DNA of 64,000 nucleotides from positions 1-64,000 of the forward strand of contig NZ_JAQMUB010000079.1 in assembly GCF_028330965.1 (NCBI RefSeq), in the 5' to 3' direction. The notes under the pieces are model-generated. The model had not been told where the DNA came from. It made no database searches and was given only the letters and a program-made list of their open reading frames with translations. Below are positions 37,668 to 47,291 of the stretch, piece after piece (position 1 is the stretch's first letter; every line of letters starts with the position of its first letter). The translations under genes were made by a program, and so were the position numbers. Origin of the DNA: Oscillatoria sp. CS-180. Lineage in GTDB: Bacteria > Cyanobacteriota > Cyanobacteriia > Phormidesmidales > Phormidesmidaceae.

Positions 37668-38480
37668 TCAGATCGAACTTTGCTTGAGCCAAGTTTGGAT
37701 GTCATCAACTGCTTGATGCCAGAGTCCTGTTTCAGTCCCTGGAACAATTTGGATGTACGCCTCCGGAGCGAGTTGATGAACCAGAGCGTTGATTAAGGTC
37801 GTTCTGTGGGATGCAATTGCTGGCTGGAGAATCAGCATTGGCGTTGACAGCTGGGGCAAGGCTTCATTCAATCCCTCAGCTTGTAAAACCGTTCTCTGCC
37901 GCTGAAACAGCAGCCGACAGGCAGCCGTATTTTGTCTCAACTGCTGGCGTCGTGCTTTGATCTGCCGCAACCAAGTCTTCTGTTGACCAAAGCGGATAAT
38001 GAGTGGCGCAAACGTTTGAATGATCCAGTAGCGGGGTGCCCAAGCACGAGCCAACCATCGATATGGCTGCCAATACTGCTTTAGCTGAGGATGCGTTAAT
38101 CCTTCTGGAGTCGCTATGACAAGTTGCTTAACCTGGTGAGGATGTTTGAGGCAATAGCGAATTGCGACCCAGGCTCCTAGGGAATCTGCCACGATGAATT
38201 GCGGTGAGGTGCGTAACTGCTTTAAGCACTCAGTGAGAGCATTCACCTCCGTTTCAATGGAGTAGGTCTTGAGTGGCAACGTACTCGATTCTCCAAATCC
38301 CAATAGGTCAGGAGCAACACAGTGAAATTGCCGCCCTAATGCCTCCATCAGAGGAACCCACTGATCGCTGCTAGACCAACTGCCGTGAAGCATCAGAAGG
38401 GTTGGACCATGCCCGATTTCTCGCCAAAAGAAAGTTCCCTGTGAAACGCGAACTCTGACACTCCGAATTGGTCGTACCAT
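37668..38480 (-). CDS. Alpha/beta hydrolase
   Basis: A 270-residue alpha/beta-hydrolase. The oxyanion loop is LLMLHGSWSSSDQW, followed by DLLGFGESS. The nucleophile elbow reads VADSLGAW, with Ala at the place of the first Gly of GxSxG. The acid is probably in the strand before IASHRTTLIN, and a late His lies in ETGLWHQAV. The substrate is unknown. It converges with the LysR gene, stops 29 bases apart. Confidence 0.85.
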   Translation of the reverse strand: MVRPIRSVRVRVSQGTFFWREIGHGPTLLMLHGSWSSSDQWVPLMEALGRQFHCVAPDLLGFGESSTLPLKTYSIETEVNALTECLKQLRTSPQFIVADSLGAWVAIRYCLKHPHQVKQLVIATPEGLTHPQLKQYWQPYRWLARAWAPRYWIIQTFAPLIIRFGQQKTWLRQIKARRQQLRQNTAACRLLFQRQRTVLQAEGLNEALPQLSTPMLILQPAIASHRTTLINALVHQLAPEAYIQIVPGTETGLWHQAVDDIQTWLKQSSI

Positions 38481-38512
38481 TCTGGTCGTTGGTCCCTTTT
38501 ACTCGTTGGACA

Positions 38513-38968
38513 CTAAGCGATGACGGTTCTCTTAGCCAGATAATCTTCTACGTGCTGGGCATGATCGTGGGCCATGTCAAGTTCTGCCAAATCAGTCCAA
38601 GCGAATGACGCGATCGCTGCAACCTCTGCCGGATCATTTACTACAGGCGTCCCCATGACGCGAACTTCCAGCGCAATACAAATGGAGTGAAAACGCGAAT
38701 CTCGATTGGGGGCGGAGTAAACGCCGACGAGCCGCCCCACTTCGGATACGTCCAAACCCGTTTCTTCTTCCAATTCTCGCTGGGTAGCCGTCAGAATGTT
38801 CTCTCCCCAATCAACCAGCCCGCCTGGAAACCCCCATCGCCCTGAATCCTGACGACGAATCAGCACTACCTTACCATCAGGCAGAATAGGGAGAATACAC
38901 ACACCAACAATGGGTCTTCGAAGAATCAGACCCAACAAAACTCGTCCTGCACGCCAAATTGATTCCAT
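38513..38968 (-). CDS. Nudix hydrolase
   Basis: About 151 residues from ATG 38968; a GTG at 38989 overlapping the upstream stop is also possible. The full Nudix box is present: GGLVDWGENILTATQRELEEETG, that is Gx5Ex7REUxEExGU, which binds Mg and hydrolyses nucleoside-diphosphate-linked substrates. The substrate is unresolved. It directly follows the peroxiredoxin gene on the minus strand, so they are probably cotranscribed. Confidence 0.92.
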   Translation of the reverse strand: MESIWRAGRVLLGLILRRPIVGVCILPILPDGKVVLIRRQDSGRWGFPGGLVDWGENILTATQRELEEETGLDVSEVGRLVGVYSAPNRDSRFHSICIALEVRVMGTPVVNDPAEVAAIASFAWTDLAELDMAHDHAQHVEDYLAKRTVIA

Positions 38969-38988
38969 TGATAAAGACTGCAAGCACA

Positions 38989-39465
38989 CTAGGTGCTTGC
39001 TGAAAGAGCTGCAATATCTGCCAAGACTTCCTGAGCATGGGGCTCAGGTTTGACCTTGCGGTAAATCTTGGCTAAATGACCTTCAGGATTGATAACAAAA
39101 GTACTGCGAGTAATGCCCATGTACTCTTTACCCATAAATTTCTTTAGACCATAGCTGCCATAGCTGCTAGCGATCGCCCCTCCTTCATCCACCAACAAGG
39201 GAAAAGGCAAATTGTGCTTGGTCGCAAACTTGGTATGAGACTTGGCATCGTCTGTGCTGACGCCGAGTACAACAATGTCACTATCTTGATAGTCCGCGTA
39301 AGCCTCCCGAAAACCACAAGCTTCTTTCGTACAGCCGGGAGTATTGTCACGGGGATAAAAATACAAAACGACCCACTTCCCCCTCAGGTCTTGCGATTTG
39401 ATGACCTCACCTTCAGCGTTTGGTAACTCGAAATCAGGTGCTAGGTCCCCAACGGTCAATGTCAT
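38989..39465 (-). CDS. bcp: Peroxiredoxin, BCP/PrxQ type
   Basis: About 158 residues from ATG 39465; another ATG five codons earlier (39480) is in frame. The peroxidatic Cys lies in FYPRDNTPGCTKEACGFRE, and the second Cys five residues later (CTKEAC) is the resolving residue in PrxQ proteins. It reduces hydroperoxides with thioredoxin in the cytoplasm. It is followed closely by a Nudix gene. Confidence 0.95.
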   Translation of the reverse strand: MTLTVGDLAPDFELPNAEGEVIKSQDLRGKWVVLYFYPRDNTPGCTKEACGFREAYADYQDSDIVVLGVSTDDAKSHTKFATKHNLPFPLLVDEGGAIASSYGSYGLKKFMGKEYMGITRSTFVINPEGHLAKIYRKVKPEPHAQEVLADIAALSAST

Positions 39466-39985
39466 AAAAATTTGTTGCATAAAGATCGTGATGTCATTCT
39501 ATACCGGCTTATACCTGGTCAAGAACACGCTAATATAAACTCATAATGATTTTGGTTAAGTGGTTTTGGCTAGAGTGAAGTGAGTCTATAGATTGACCTG
39601 AAGACCTCCCTGACGGGTGAACGCTATCAAGGTTTATGCAGCTGAATCTGTTCTTAGCCCTGTAATTTCCAAGCCTGAGGAAGTCGAATTCGGCGTCTCC
39701 TAGAATTTAGGGATAAGGGGATATGGGGATGTCAGTCCTGGTTGAAGATCGAACTGTTTTCCTAATACCTAGATCTAAAAGTCAGCGCAGCAAAGCTTCC
39801 CATTCGAAAAAGTGCTGTGATGTTGTGTTTAAAGTCAAAAGAGGCTTCAAGCTCAGCGCGTTGACAGGGGTTGAAGGCCGCACCCAAACTGAGTGAAGAA
39901 GCGCGATCGCCTTTTGCTCCTATCCATTCAATCCTCCTGTCTCATTACGTGTTTGACCGAATCTGTAAAGCTAATCGAGAGTGCT
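39466..39985. other. Spacer without a supported gene
   Basis: It lies between divergent peroxiredoxin (minus) and oligopeptidase (plus) genes. The oligopeptidase frame is open back to 39893, but conserved sequence begins at the ATG 39986. I see no repeat-family copy or hairpin. Confidence 0.5.
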
Positions 39986-42064
39986 ATGAGTGCAACTGTT
40001 CAAACAAATCCACTACTGATTGGTCAGGGGCTACCTCCCTTCGATGCCATTCGTCCTGAACACATCGTTCCAGGCATTGAAGAGCTGCTGAGCACGCTGA
40101 CATCTGATCTAGAACATTTGGAAGCTACCGTTCAGCCGACTTGGGAGGGTTCGGTTGAGCCCCTCACCAAGATTGAGGAGCGCTTAGGCTGGAGCTGGAG
40201 CATTATTGGGCATTTGATGGGCGTAAAAAACAGCCCAGAACTACGGGAAGCCTATGAAACGGTGCAACCTGGCTTAGTTCAATTCGGCAATCGTTTGGGA
40301 CAAAGCAAACCGCTCTACCAGGCTTTCAAGCAAATTCGAGAAGGCACGCAATGGCAGCAGCTTACTTCTGCCCAAAAGCGAATTGTTGACGCAGCTATCC
40401 GTGACGCTGAACTGTCAGGTGTGGGTTTAGAAGGTGAAGCCAAGGAAGCCTTTAACCAGATTCAGCAGCAGCTAGCTGAGCTTTCAACGAAGTTCTCCAA
40501 TCACGTCTTAGACGCAACGAAGGCATTTAGCCTAACGCTGTCAACGTCTGAAGAGATTGAGGGACTGCCTCAAAGTCTATTGGCTTTAGCGGCTCAGGCT
40601 GCTAAAGAAGCGGATCATGAGGAAGCTACAGTCGAAAACGGGCCTTGGCGCATCACGCTGGACTACCCCAGCTACGTTCCTTTCATGCAGCATAGCCGTC
40701 GTCGTGATCTGAGAGAGAAGATCTATCGGGCCTTTATCACTCGCGCTGCCTCCGGTGATCTCGACAACCAACCGCTGATTGAACGTATCCTGGAGCTTCG
40801 TCAGCAGATGTCAAACATTTTGGGCTACGACACCTATGCTGAGTTGAGTATTGCTCGGAAGATGGCTCCTTCGGTGTCAGCCGTTGAACAACTGATGGAG
40901 GAATTACGGAGCGCTAGCTACAAGGCAGCCACTCGTGAACTGGAGGAGTTGACAACCTTTGCTCAAGATCACGGGTTTACCGATGACGTTAAGCAGTGGG
41001 ATGTGTCCTTCTGGGCAGAGCGCATGCGGGAAGAGCAGTATGGTCTGAACGACGAAGAGCTGCGTCCTTATTTTCCGCTGCCTCAAGTGCTGGAAGGTCT
41101 GTTTACGCTAGCTCATCGCCTATTTGGCATTACGATTGCTGCTGCCGATGGCGAAGCACCTGTGTGGCATCCTGATGTGCGCTATTTTCAGGTAACTGGG
41201 GAAGAGGGGCAGACGATCGCGCATTTCTATCTCGATCCCTATAGCCGTCCTGCTGAAAAACGGGGAGGTGCTTGGATGGATGATTGCGTCAATCGAGGTC
41301 AATCCAACGGTCAAGTCCGTTTGCCGGTTGCCTATTTGGTTTGCAACCAGTCACCGCGTGTTGAGGATAAACCTAGCTTAATGACCTTCCGAGAAGTTGA
41401 AACGCTGTTCCATGAATTTGGCCACGGGTTACAGCACATGCTCACAACCGTCGACTACTCCGGTGCAGCGGGCATCAACAATGTGGAATGGGATGCTGTC
41501 GAGCTGCCTAGCCAGTTCATGGAAAACTGGTGTTATCACCGTGAGACGTTGCTGACCCTAGCTCGCCATTATGAAACAGGACAGCCTTTGCCGGACGATC
41601 TGTTTCAAAAAATCGTTGCAGCTCGTAACTTTATGACGGGTAATGCAATTTTGCGACAGGTGAATTTTGGCTGGCTTGATATTGAACTCCATCATCGCTA
41701 TCAGCCAGGAGGTGAAGAAACGATCTGGGATGTCCGCGATCGCTTGGCTGAAAAGACAGCTGTTCTGAAACCGTTACCTGAAGACGCATTTCTCTGTGCA
41801 TTTGGACACATCTTTGCCGGTGGATATGCCGCTGGCTACTACAGCTATTTCTGGGCGGAAGTCCTTAGCGCCGATGCATTTGCAGCGTTTGAAGAAGCAG
41901 GATTGGAAAACGAGCAGGCCATTACAGCGACTGGGCGTCGCTTTAGGGATACCGTTCTCTCGTTGGGTGGCAGCCGTCATCCAATGGAGGTCTTTACGTC
42001 TTTCCGTGGTAGAGAACCCAGCACCCAGGCACTCTTACGCCATCGTGGATTAGTTGCTGCGTAA
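39986..42064 (+). CDS. prlC: M3-family oligopeptidase A
   Basis: 692 residues from ATG 39986. It is a zinc metallopeptidase of the M3 (thimet) family: HEFGH in VETLFHEFGHGLQHML is the zinc/catalytic motif, with the third ligand glutamate in the following helix region (NNVEWDAVELPSQFMENW). It degrades short peptides in the cytoplasm, such as cleaved signal peptides. The length is standard. A hairpin with a T-rich tail follows. Confidence 0.95.
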   Translation: MSATVQTNPLLIGQGLPPFDAIRPEHIVPGIEELLSTLTSDLEHLEATVQPTWEGSVEPLTKIEERLGWSWSIIGHLMGVKNSPELREAYETVQPGLVQFGNRLGQSKPLYQAFKQIREGTQWQQLTSAQKRIVDAAIRDAELSGVGLEGEAKEAFNQIQQQLAELSTKFSNHVLDATKAFSLTLSTSEEIEGLPQSLLALAAQAAKEADHEEATVENGPWRITLDYPSYVPFMQHSRRRDLREKIYRAFITRAASGDLDNQPLIERILELRQQMSNILGYDTYAELSIARKMAPSVSAVEQLMEELRSASYKAATRELEELTTFAQDHGFTDDVKQWDVSFWAERMREEQYGLNDEELRPYFPLPQVLEGLFTLAHRLFGITIAAADGEAPVWHPDVRYFQVTGEEGQTIAHFYLDPYSRPAEKRGGAWMDDCVNRGQSNGQVRLPVAYLVCNQSPRVEDKPSLMTFREVETLFHEFGHGLQHMLTTVDYSGAAGINNVEWDAVELPSQFMENWCYHRETLLTLARHYETGQPLPDDLFQKIVAARNFMTGNAILRQVNFGWLDIELHHRYQPGGEETIWDVRDRLAEKTAVLKPLPEDAFLCAFGHIFAGGYAAGYYSYFWAEVLSADAFAAFEEAGLENEQAITATGRRFRDTVLSLGGSRHPMEVFTSFRGREPSTQALLRHRGLVAA

Positions 42065-42093
42065 TCTTGAGCTCTCTCATCGGAGTACTAAAG

Positions 42094-42126
42094 GCAGGGT
42101 GGGATTAGCTCGCCCTGCTTTATTTT
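42094..42126 (+). terminator. Terminator of the oligopeptidase gene
   Basis: GCAGGGTG (42094-42101) pairs with CGCCCTGC (42111-42118), with one GU pair; TTTATTTT follows. It begins 30 bases after the stop codon. Confidence 0.75.
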
Positions 42127-42567
42127 GAAGGGGCAGCGTCGAGGCAGAACGCTATAGCTGTAAGCTTGTTGTCAGTTTCGTTAGAACAAGACGGCGAGCC
42201 ATTGGGCTATGGTTAAGGACCCGAATGCTATTGGGTGTACCAGCCTGGATGGCTGAAGCTACAGTTGTGAGGACTCACTCGCAGGTGGCAATACATCACA
42301 TTTCTGCCTATTCAATTTCCCCTTTTTGAGAGAAATGCTAAGGCATGTGTAGCTGGTGCGGAGTCATTCAAAAACGTTAGAAAAACGCTAGAACCTAATC
42401 TAGAAAGGGGATTGATTCATTTCTTTGCCTTTTTCTTCTGAATTTCGGCCTATGCTTTTTCAGAAAAACAGGACATTTTTAGGAAGAAGCGCTATCCTAA
42501 AAGGCAGCTATATATCAATATAAATCAACCCGATAAATCAAAAACTTGAATCCAAAATATCATCACT
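42127..42567. other. Spacer between two terminators
   Basis: No gene is supported. It holds repeat copy C at 42180-42244. Its AT-rich end (42508-42567, with TATATATCAATAT) leads straight into a second strong terminator. A short non-coding transcript could start here. Confidence 0.45.
42180..42244 (+). repeat. Dispersed intergenic repeat, copy C
   Basis: This is the reference copy, with core TTAGAACAAGACGGCGAGCC, then GGCTATGG and GTGTACCAGC. Copy D (58229-58309, minus) matches it over about 65 bases, copies B and E over the first part. Confidence 0.75.
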
Positions 42568-42593
42568 AGCCCAGCATCGCTGGGCTTTTTTTT
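42568..42593 (+). terminator. Strong orphan terminator
   Basis: AGCCCAGC-ATC-GCTGGGCT is a perfect 8-bp stem with a three-base loop, followed by seven more T residues. No plus-strand gene precedes it after the oligopeptidase, which already has its own terminator, so it probably ends a separate, possibly non-coding, transcript. Confidence 0.85.
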
Positions 42594-42731
42594 GACTTTA
42601 TGAATGTCGGGGGCTGGCATTATTGACCCATTCTCTACCCTCTGCACAAAGGTGAATTTAGCCCCCGACTAAATTTGCTGGCGAGCACACCACAAGTGTT
42701 ATCAAACCTATCGTGTTGAACAAAATAGTCT

Positions 42732-43475
42732 TTAGCGAGCGATCGCATGAGAATAGGCTGTGTCAAGGGCTTCAGCCAAGCTTCGGACAGCTGCAATCAT
42801 GGCGAGTTCGCTATCAAGCTTATTCACGGCAGAGCCAACACCAATACCTGAAGCTCCAGCGGCGATCGCCATGGGTGCAGTGACATCCGACAACCCAGAC
42901 GCACAGAGAACTGGGATCGTCACCGCCCGAGAAATTTCTCGCGCCGCCGCTAGGGTCGGAGCAGCCTTTTCGATCAGTCCTAGCGTGCCGCCGTGACTAG
43001 GCTGACTGCTAGTCCCGCCCTCGGTTTGAATGATGTCCGCCCCAGCGGACACTAATGCTTCAGCCAGTTGTACCTGTTCATCTAGAGCGAGAATGTGGGG
43101 AACCGTGACCGAAAGGGTCATGCCGGGGAACTGCTGACGGGTTGCCTGAGTTAACGCCAGCACCTCTGCGGCTTCGAATCGAATGCCCTGGGCATAAAAA
43201 GCGTCGAAGTTACCAATCTCAATTAGGTCAGCGCCCGCCTGAACAGGAGCGGCAAATGCATCGACATCAACTGCCGATACGCAAATGGGTAAATCCGTTA
43301 GCTGTTTAGCCAGCCGCACAAGGTCAGCATCTGCTGCAATATCAACACAGGTCGCGCCGCCTTGATCCGCTGCTCGAATGACAGATGTGACGCGATCTCG
43401 ATTAAAGTTGGTTAGCCCACTGATAATCTTGAGCGCTCGGCCTTGGGCAAATGCTGTTTGAAGCTTGGCGTGCAT
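42732..43475 (-). CDS. ycf23: Ycf23 / DUF561 protein
   Basis: 247 residues from ATG 43475, where family similarity begins (ALKIISGLTNFN); the frame is open 41 codons further. It is a TIM-barrel-like protein: CVDIAADADLVRLA, LPICVSAVD, IIQTEGGTSSQPSHGG, PVLCASGLSDVTAPMAIAAGASGIGVGSAVN. Ycf23 is conserved in cyanobacteria and red-type plastids, and its biochemical role is unknown. It is divergent from a high-light-inducible protein gene. Confidence 0.9.
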   Translation of the reverse strand: MHAKLQTAFAQGRALKIISGLTNFNRDRVTSVIRAADQGGATCVDIAADADLVRLAKQLTDLPICVSAVDVDAFAAPVQAGADLIEIGNFDAFYAQGIRFEAAEVLALTQATRQQFPGMTLSVTVPHILALDEQVQLAEALVSAGADIIQTEGGTSSQPSHGGTLGLIEKAAPTLAAAREISRAVTIPVLCASGLSDVTAPMAIAAGASGIGVGSAVNKLDSELAMIAAVRSLAEALDTAYSHAIAR

Positions 43476-43641
43476 AGTCAAAGAATCCCCGTAATCAGGT
43501 TCATAACTGCTATATTCTGCCATGCACTTTACCGCTTTCAGGGAAGCTAGTTTAGGACTTGGCAAGGGTATAATTGATTGTGTTACGCTCTGTAACAAGG
43601 GGTTGCATTAAAACCTAAATTAACCATTATGAATAACTATC

Positions 43642-43782
43642 ATGGAAAACGAAGGTAAGTTTGGTTTTGTTCGCTTTGCTGAAACGTGGAATGGTCGCTT
43701 AGCAATGTTGGGTTTTGTGATTGGGGTGGCTACTGAATACTTCACAGGACAAAGCATCCTGTCTCAGATTGGCTTGATGTAG
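43642..43782 (+). CDS. hli: High-light-inducible protein, one-helix
   Basis: A 46-residue protein, MENEGKFGFVRFAETWNGRL continuing AMLGFVIGVATEYFTGQSIL. It has the chlorophyll-binding ExxNGRxAMxG motif of the Hli/Scp family (E14, N17, R19), with one membrane helix. Hli proteins pair in thylakoids, bind chlorophyll and carotenoid, and protect photosystem assembly under strong light. A perfect terminator hairpin follows 32 bases on. Divergent neighbour: ycf23. Confidence 0.93.
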   Translation: MENEGKFGFVRFAETWNGRLAMLGFVIGVATEYFTGQSILSQIGLM

Positions 43783-43814
43783 AGATATCAGTTGACTTTT
43801 AAGGGCGGTATTAG

Positions 43815-43846
43815 GCCTGGAGAGAGATCGCTCTCCAGGCTTTTAT
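43815..43846 (+). terminator. Terminator of hli gene
   Basis: GCCTGGAGAG (43815-43824) and CTCTCCAGGC (43831-43840) form a perfect 10-bp stem with a six-base loop, followed by TTTTAT. Confidence 0.88.
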
Positions 43847-43950
43847 GTTTCTCAATTTTCCTGTCGGTTTGTTCCCGTCTCAAGATGAACAAAGTCGTAT
43901 TCGAAAATGAACATTATTATGGAGAATGTCGCGAATTCTAGCAGCAGCTT

Positions 43951-45111
43951 ATGACTTCAGTGGTTACCTCCAATCAGGCTAAGGGCATGGACGACACAAA
44001 GCAGGGGATGCCCGTCACAATCATCACTGGCTTTTTGGGCAGTGGGAAAACAACGCTGCTGAACCACATCTTGAGCAACCAAGAGGGGCTGAAAACTGCT
44101 GTTCTGGTCAATGAGTTTGGTGAAATTGGCATCGATAACGACTTGCTAGTCACGACTGGAGAAAGCGATGACACGATGGTAGAACTCAGCAACGGCTGTA
44201 TTTGCTGCACTATCAACGACGATTTAATGAACGCTGTCTATAAGGTTCTGGAACGGCAGGACAAAATTGATTATCTAGTGGTTGAAACAACTGGATTGGC
44301 CGATCCTCTGCCCATTGCTCTAACGTTCTTGGGTACAGAATTGCGCGATTTGACTCGTCTTGATTCCATTGTGACTGTTGTCGATTCCGAGAATTACAGT
44401 CTCGATTTGTTCAATAGCCAAGCTGCCTATAACCAAATTGCCTATGGCGACATCCTTTTATTGAACAAGGCAGATTTGGTAGACGATGCCAAGCTGGAGC
44501 AGCTGGAAGGTAAAATTCGTGACGTTAAAGAAGGCGCGCGCATCATTCGTACAACGAAGTCAGAGGTACCGCTGCCTTTGATCCTGAGCGTCGGATTGTT
44601 CGAGTCGGATCAGTACTTCGACAATTCTGATCACCACGACCACGAGCACAGTCACGACCACGAGCACAGTCACGACCACGAGCACAGTCATGACCACGGG
44701 CACCATAGCCATGCCGAACACGATCATGACCATGCTGACTGTGACCATGACCATGAGCACGAACACCACCATCATCACTCTGATCACCTAGCAATCGATG
44801 GCTTTACATCGTTGTCATTCGCAAGCGATCGCCCCTTTGCCATCCGCAAATTTCAGTCTTTTCTAGATAATCAACTGCCAGAAAATATCTTTCGTGCCAA
44901 AGGTATTATTTGGTTTGATGAAAGCCCTAAGCGACATATCTTCCACCTCAGCGGCAAGCGGTTTTCCCTAGACGATGACGAATGGAAAGGCAATCCTAAA
45001 AATCAGGTCGTTTTAATTGGGCAGAATTTGGACCACAACACACTTCGGACTCAGCTTAATGATTGTTTATGCGAACCCTCGGAAAATCGAGAAAAGGGAT
45101 TTGGTCGCTAG
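43951..45111 (+). CDS. COG0523/CobW-family GTPase with His-rich loop
   Basis: A 386-residue G3E GTPase. The P-loop is GFLGSGKT (27-34), the metal site is CICC in NGCICCTIND, and the guanine motif is NKAD. A loop of about 55 residues (about 228-282) is nearly all His, Asp and Glu, with tandem HDHEHS units; the CobW C-terminal domain follows. Such proteins are metallochaperones or metal-insertase GTPases, usually for zinc when His-rich. The metal here is inference. ATG 43951 is taken; an in-frame ATG at 44008 fits the family core more tightly. Confidence 0.9.
   Translation: MTSVVTSNQAKGMDDTKQGMPVTIITGFLGSGKTTLLNHILSNQEGLKTAVLVNEFGEIGIDNDLLVTTGESDDTMVELSNGCICCTINDDLMNAVYKVLERQDKIDYLVVETTGLADPLPIALTFLGTELRDLTRLDSIVTVVDSENYSLDLFNSQAAYNQIAYGDILLLNKADLVDDAKLEQLEGKIRDVKEGARIIRTTKSEVPLPLILSVGLFESDQYFDNSDHHDHEHSHDHEHSHDHEHSHDHGHHSHAEHDHDHADCDHDHEHEHHHHHSDHLAIDGFTSLSFASDRPFAIRKFQSFLDNQLPENIFRAKGIIWFDESPKRHIFHLSGKRFSLDDDEWKGNPKNQVVLIGQNLDHNTLRTQLNDCLCEPSENREKGFGR
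44635..44688 (+). repeat. 18-bp tandem repeat coding HDHEHS
   Basis: Three identical copies of CACGACCACGAGCACAGT lie head to tail within the His-rich loop; a fourth, diverged unit follows. Being 18 bp, changes in copy number keep the frame. Confidence 0.85.
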
Positions 45112-45346
45112 CACGTAGGATAGTTCTATCCAGTTTTATCGCCTTAGTCTCTTATGGTCGCTGAAGACAAAGGTTTCCTAGCATTTGAGTGCAAGGGTGT
45201 TGCATCTACGACCTGTAGAGAATCTGTGGAAGTACCTCTGGCATTAGCGTGAGGAGAGTTAGGCCGGAAAAAATTACTGGATGAGTCTTGTCTATTGATA
45301 AGGCGGCGGGTGGATTTATCTCATAGCATTCTGTTGTCGCGATCGC

Positions 45347-45847
45347 ATGTCTAACACTCATCCCAACAACGGCAATCAGCCTCACCCGGATTGCCTTGCC
45401 TGTCAAATCGTTCAGGGCAAAGTATCTGTTCCGGGCGGCATCATTGCGGAAAATGCTTGGTGGATGGCCGACCACTGTCTAGGCAGCCACGGTATTGGTG
45501 CAGTTGTGATTAAAACTCGTGCCCATCGGGAGAATTTTTGGGACTTGTCTGCCAATGAAGCAGCGTCTCTAGGGCCTTTTTTGCAGCAAATGACTTACGC
45601 AATGCAGCAGGCTCTAGGGGCAGAGCGTATTTATATTAACTCCTGGGTCGATCAGCCGCCTTACCACATTCATTTCGTTTTACAACCTCGCTTTGCGGGC
45701 AAAGCTGAACTAGGGCTACAAGGGTTGGAACTCCAAATTTATCGATCGCTACAGTCGAAACCAACCGATACCGAGATGATCACTGCGGCCCATAAGATTC
45801 GTCAAATGTATGAGCAGCTTTACCACCAGCGTTCCTTGAGTCATTAA
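45347..45847 (+). CDS. HIT-like hydrolase family protein
   Basis: A 166-residue protein of the HIT superfamily. [11 protein letters not shown] near the N terminus resembles the zinc-site CxxC of HIT proteins, and [12 protein letters not shown] carries the HxHx core of the triad. The second histidine pattern is shorter than HxHxHxx, so it may belong to a GalT/DcpS-like side branch. It presumably acts on a nucleotide conjugate. It starts in a run with dtd six bases downstream. Confidence 0.75.
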   Translation: MSNTHPNNGNQPHPDCLACQIVQGKVSVPGGIIAENAWWMADHCLGSHGIGAVVIKTRAHRENFWDLSANEAASLGPFLQQMTYAMQQALGAERIYINSWVDQPPYHIHFVLQPRFAGKAELGLQGLELQIYRSLQSKPTDTEMITAAHKIRQMYEQLYHQRSLSH

Positions 45848-45852
45848 TCGCT

Positions 45853-46317
45853 ATGCGTGTTTTAGTTCAGAGGGTCATTGAATCGCGTGTACAAGTGGAT
45901 GGGCACACGATAGCCGACATTGCTCAGGGATTGAATCTTTTGGTTGGCCTTACCGATACGGATACCGAGGTCGAACTGGATTGGATGGCACAGAAATGTC
46001 TCAATCTGAGGCTGTTTCCGCAGGGAGAAGATGATCGCTGGGACGCCTCTGTACAAGAGATTGGAGGTGAAATTCTGGTGGTGAGCCAATTCACGCTTTA
46101 TGGAAATTGTCGTAAAGGACGACGCCCATCGTTCGATAAAGCAGCTCCTCCACCTGTGGCAGAACCCCTCTTTGAACAATTTGTGGATAAGCTGCGTGTC
46201 AGCGGTTTGAAAGTGGTGACCGGACAATTCGGTGCCAACATGCGGGTGGATATTCAGAACAATGGTCCAGTCACGTTTTTGCTAGAACGAGAAGCTCCCA
46301 ATACGTTAAAAGCATAA
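45853..46317 (+). CDS. dtd: D-aminoacyl-tRNA deacylase
   Basis: A 154-residue DTD that removes D-amino acids or glycine from mischarged tRNA. The SQFTLYG and NGPVTF motifs (with the chiral-selective Gly-cisPro) are present, and MRVLVQRV is the normal start. It lies six bases after the HIT-like gene, probably cotranscribed. Confidence 0.96.
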   Translation: MRVLVQRVIESRVQVDGHTIADIAQGLNLLVGLTDTDTEVELDWMAQKCLNLRLFPQGEDDRWDASVQEIGGEILVVSQFTLYGNCRKGRRPSFDKAAPPPVAEPLFEQFVDKLRVSGLKVVTGQFGANMRVDIQNNGPVTFLLEREAPNTLKA

Positions 46318-46454
46318 AGTAAAGCTTATTCTTGATCGATAAGCAATAAGTCGAGTCTATATGAAACCTGCTAATAATCATCCCATTCCGCGAAAATGGC
46401 TGTTAAGGTGTAGTAGATTTTTGAACTTTGTAATTAAACTTAAAGTCTTGCTTT

Positions 46455-47291
46455 ATGCAGAACGCTCTTTCTCTCTCTGCACGTCTGCCCCACCGGTCAA
46501 AGACTTCGTCCAGGTCGAGTTCAGCACTGGGCAACCGTACTCTATTTTGTGATTTTGACGGTCCTATTGCAGACGTTTCTGAACGATACTACAGCACTTA
46601 TAAGCTAGCGCTTTCAGCTGTCCGATCAGACTATGCTGAGCGAGGTGAACGGCTGCCCATTCGTCGCTTGACTAAGGCGCAGTTTTGGTACATGAAGCAA
46701 AACCGAACTCCTGATACCACAATCGCAGACTGGTCTGGTTTGTCAGGAATCCAAGTGGATGATTTCTTGAATCACGTTGCGACGATAGTCAATCAGACCA
46801 CTTTGTTGCAACAAGATCAACTTCAACCGGGTGCTAAGGCGGCCCTTCATGCTTTACAGGATCGAGGTCACCGGATCGTGATTGTTACGCTGCGGCAGGC
46901 TGCTCAGGTATTAGATTTTCTGCATCAACATGACTTAGCGACGACAGTTAGTCAGATCTATGGTGCTGACACGACAACAGCCGCTTACCCAAACCGTACA
47001 GAACACAAGATTGCTCGCCTAAAAGATGCGATCGCGGATCAGCAACGCCTCGGTTGCGATACGACTCAGAGCTGCATGATTGGTGATACGGAAGCCGACA
47101 TTTGTGCCGGACAGGCGGCTGACATCCCAGCTATTGCCGTCACCTGTGGTATCCGGAGCTCTGCTTACCTGAAAGGGTTTACGCCCAGTGCCCTGCATCG
47201 TGATCTCTATGCCGCAACTCAACAGCTGATTCTGCATCCCAAAACGCTGTTTCGTGACTATCACAGTTATGCTACGAAATCAGTGCGTTAA
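46455..47291 (+). CDS. HAD-family hydrolase
   Basis: A 278-residue protein. An N-terminal tail of about 25 residues precedes motif [12 protein letters not shown] (DxDGPxxD). Motif II-like VTLRQAA, a later basic K region and motif [14 protein letters not shown] follow. It differs from the other two HAD proteins in this window in its cap. Substrate unknown. It overlaps nrdR tail to tail by 20 bases. Confidence 0.82.
   Translation: MQNALSLSARLPHRSKTSSRSSSALGNRTLFCDFDGPIADVSERYYSTYKLALSAVRSDYAERGERLPIRRLTKAQFWYMKQNRTPDTTIADWSGLSGIQVDDFLNHVATIVNQTTLLQQDQLQPGAKAALHALQDRGHRIVIVTLRQAAQVLDFLHQHDLATTVSQIYGADTTTAAYPNRTEHKIARLKDAIADQQRLGCDTTQSCMIGDTEADICAGQAADIPAIAVTCGIRSSAYLKGFTPSALHRDLYAATQQLILHPKTLFRDYHSYATKSVR

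Noticed and set aside
37668-38480. Alpha/beta hydrolase with ADSLG instead of GxSxG as an unusual enzyme
   Set aside because: Substitution of the first Gly by Ala is common in this superfamily, so it is not notable by itself.
43904-43930. Possible Zur box before the COG0523 GTPase gene
   Set aside because: AATGAACATT is a short imperfect dyad without enough match to a Zur consensus.
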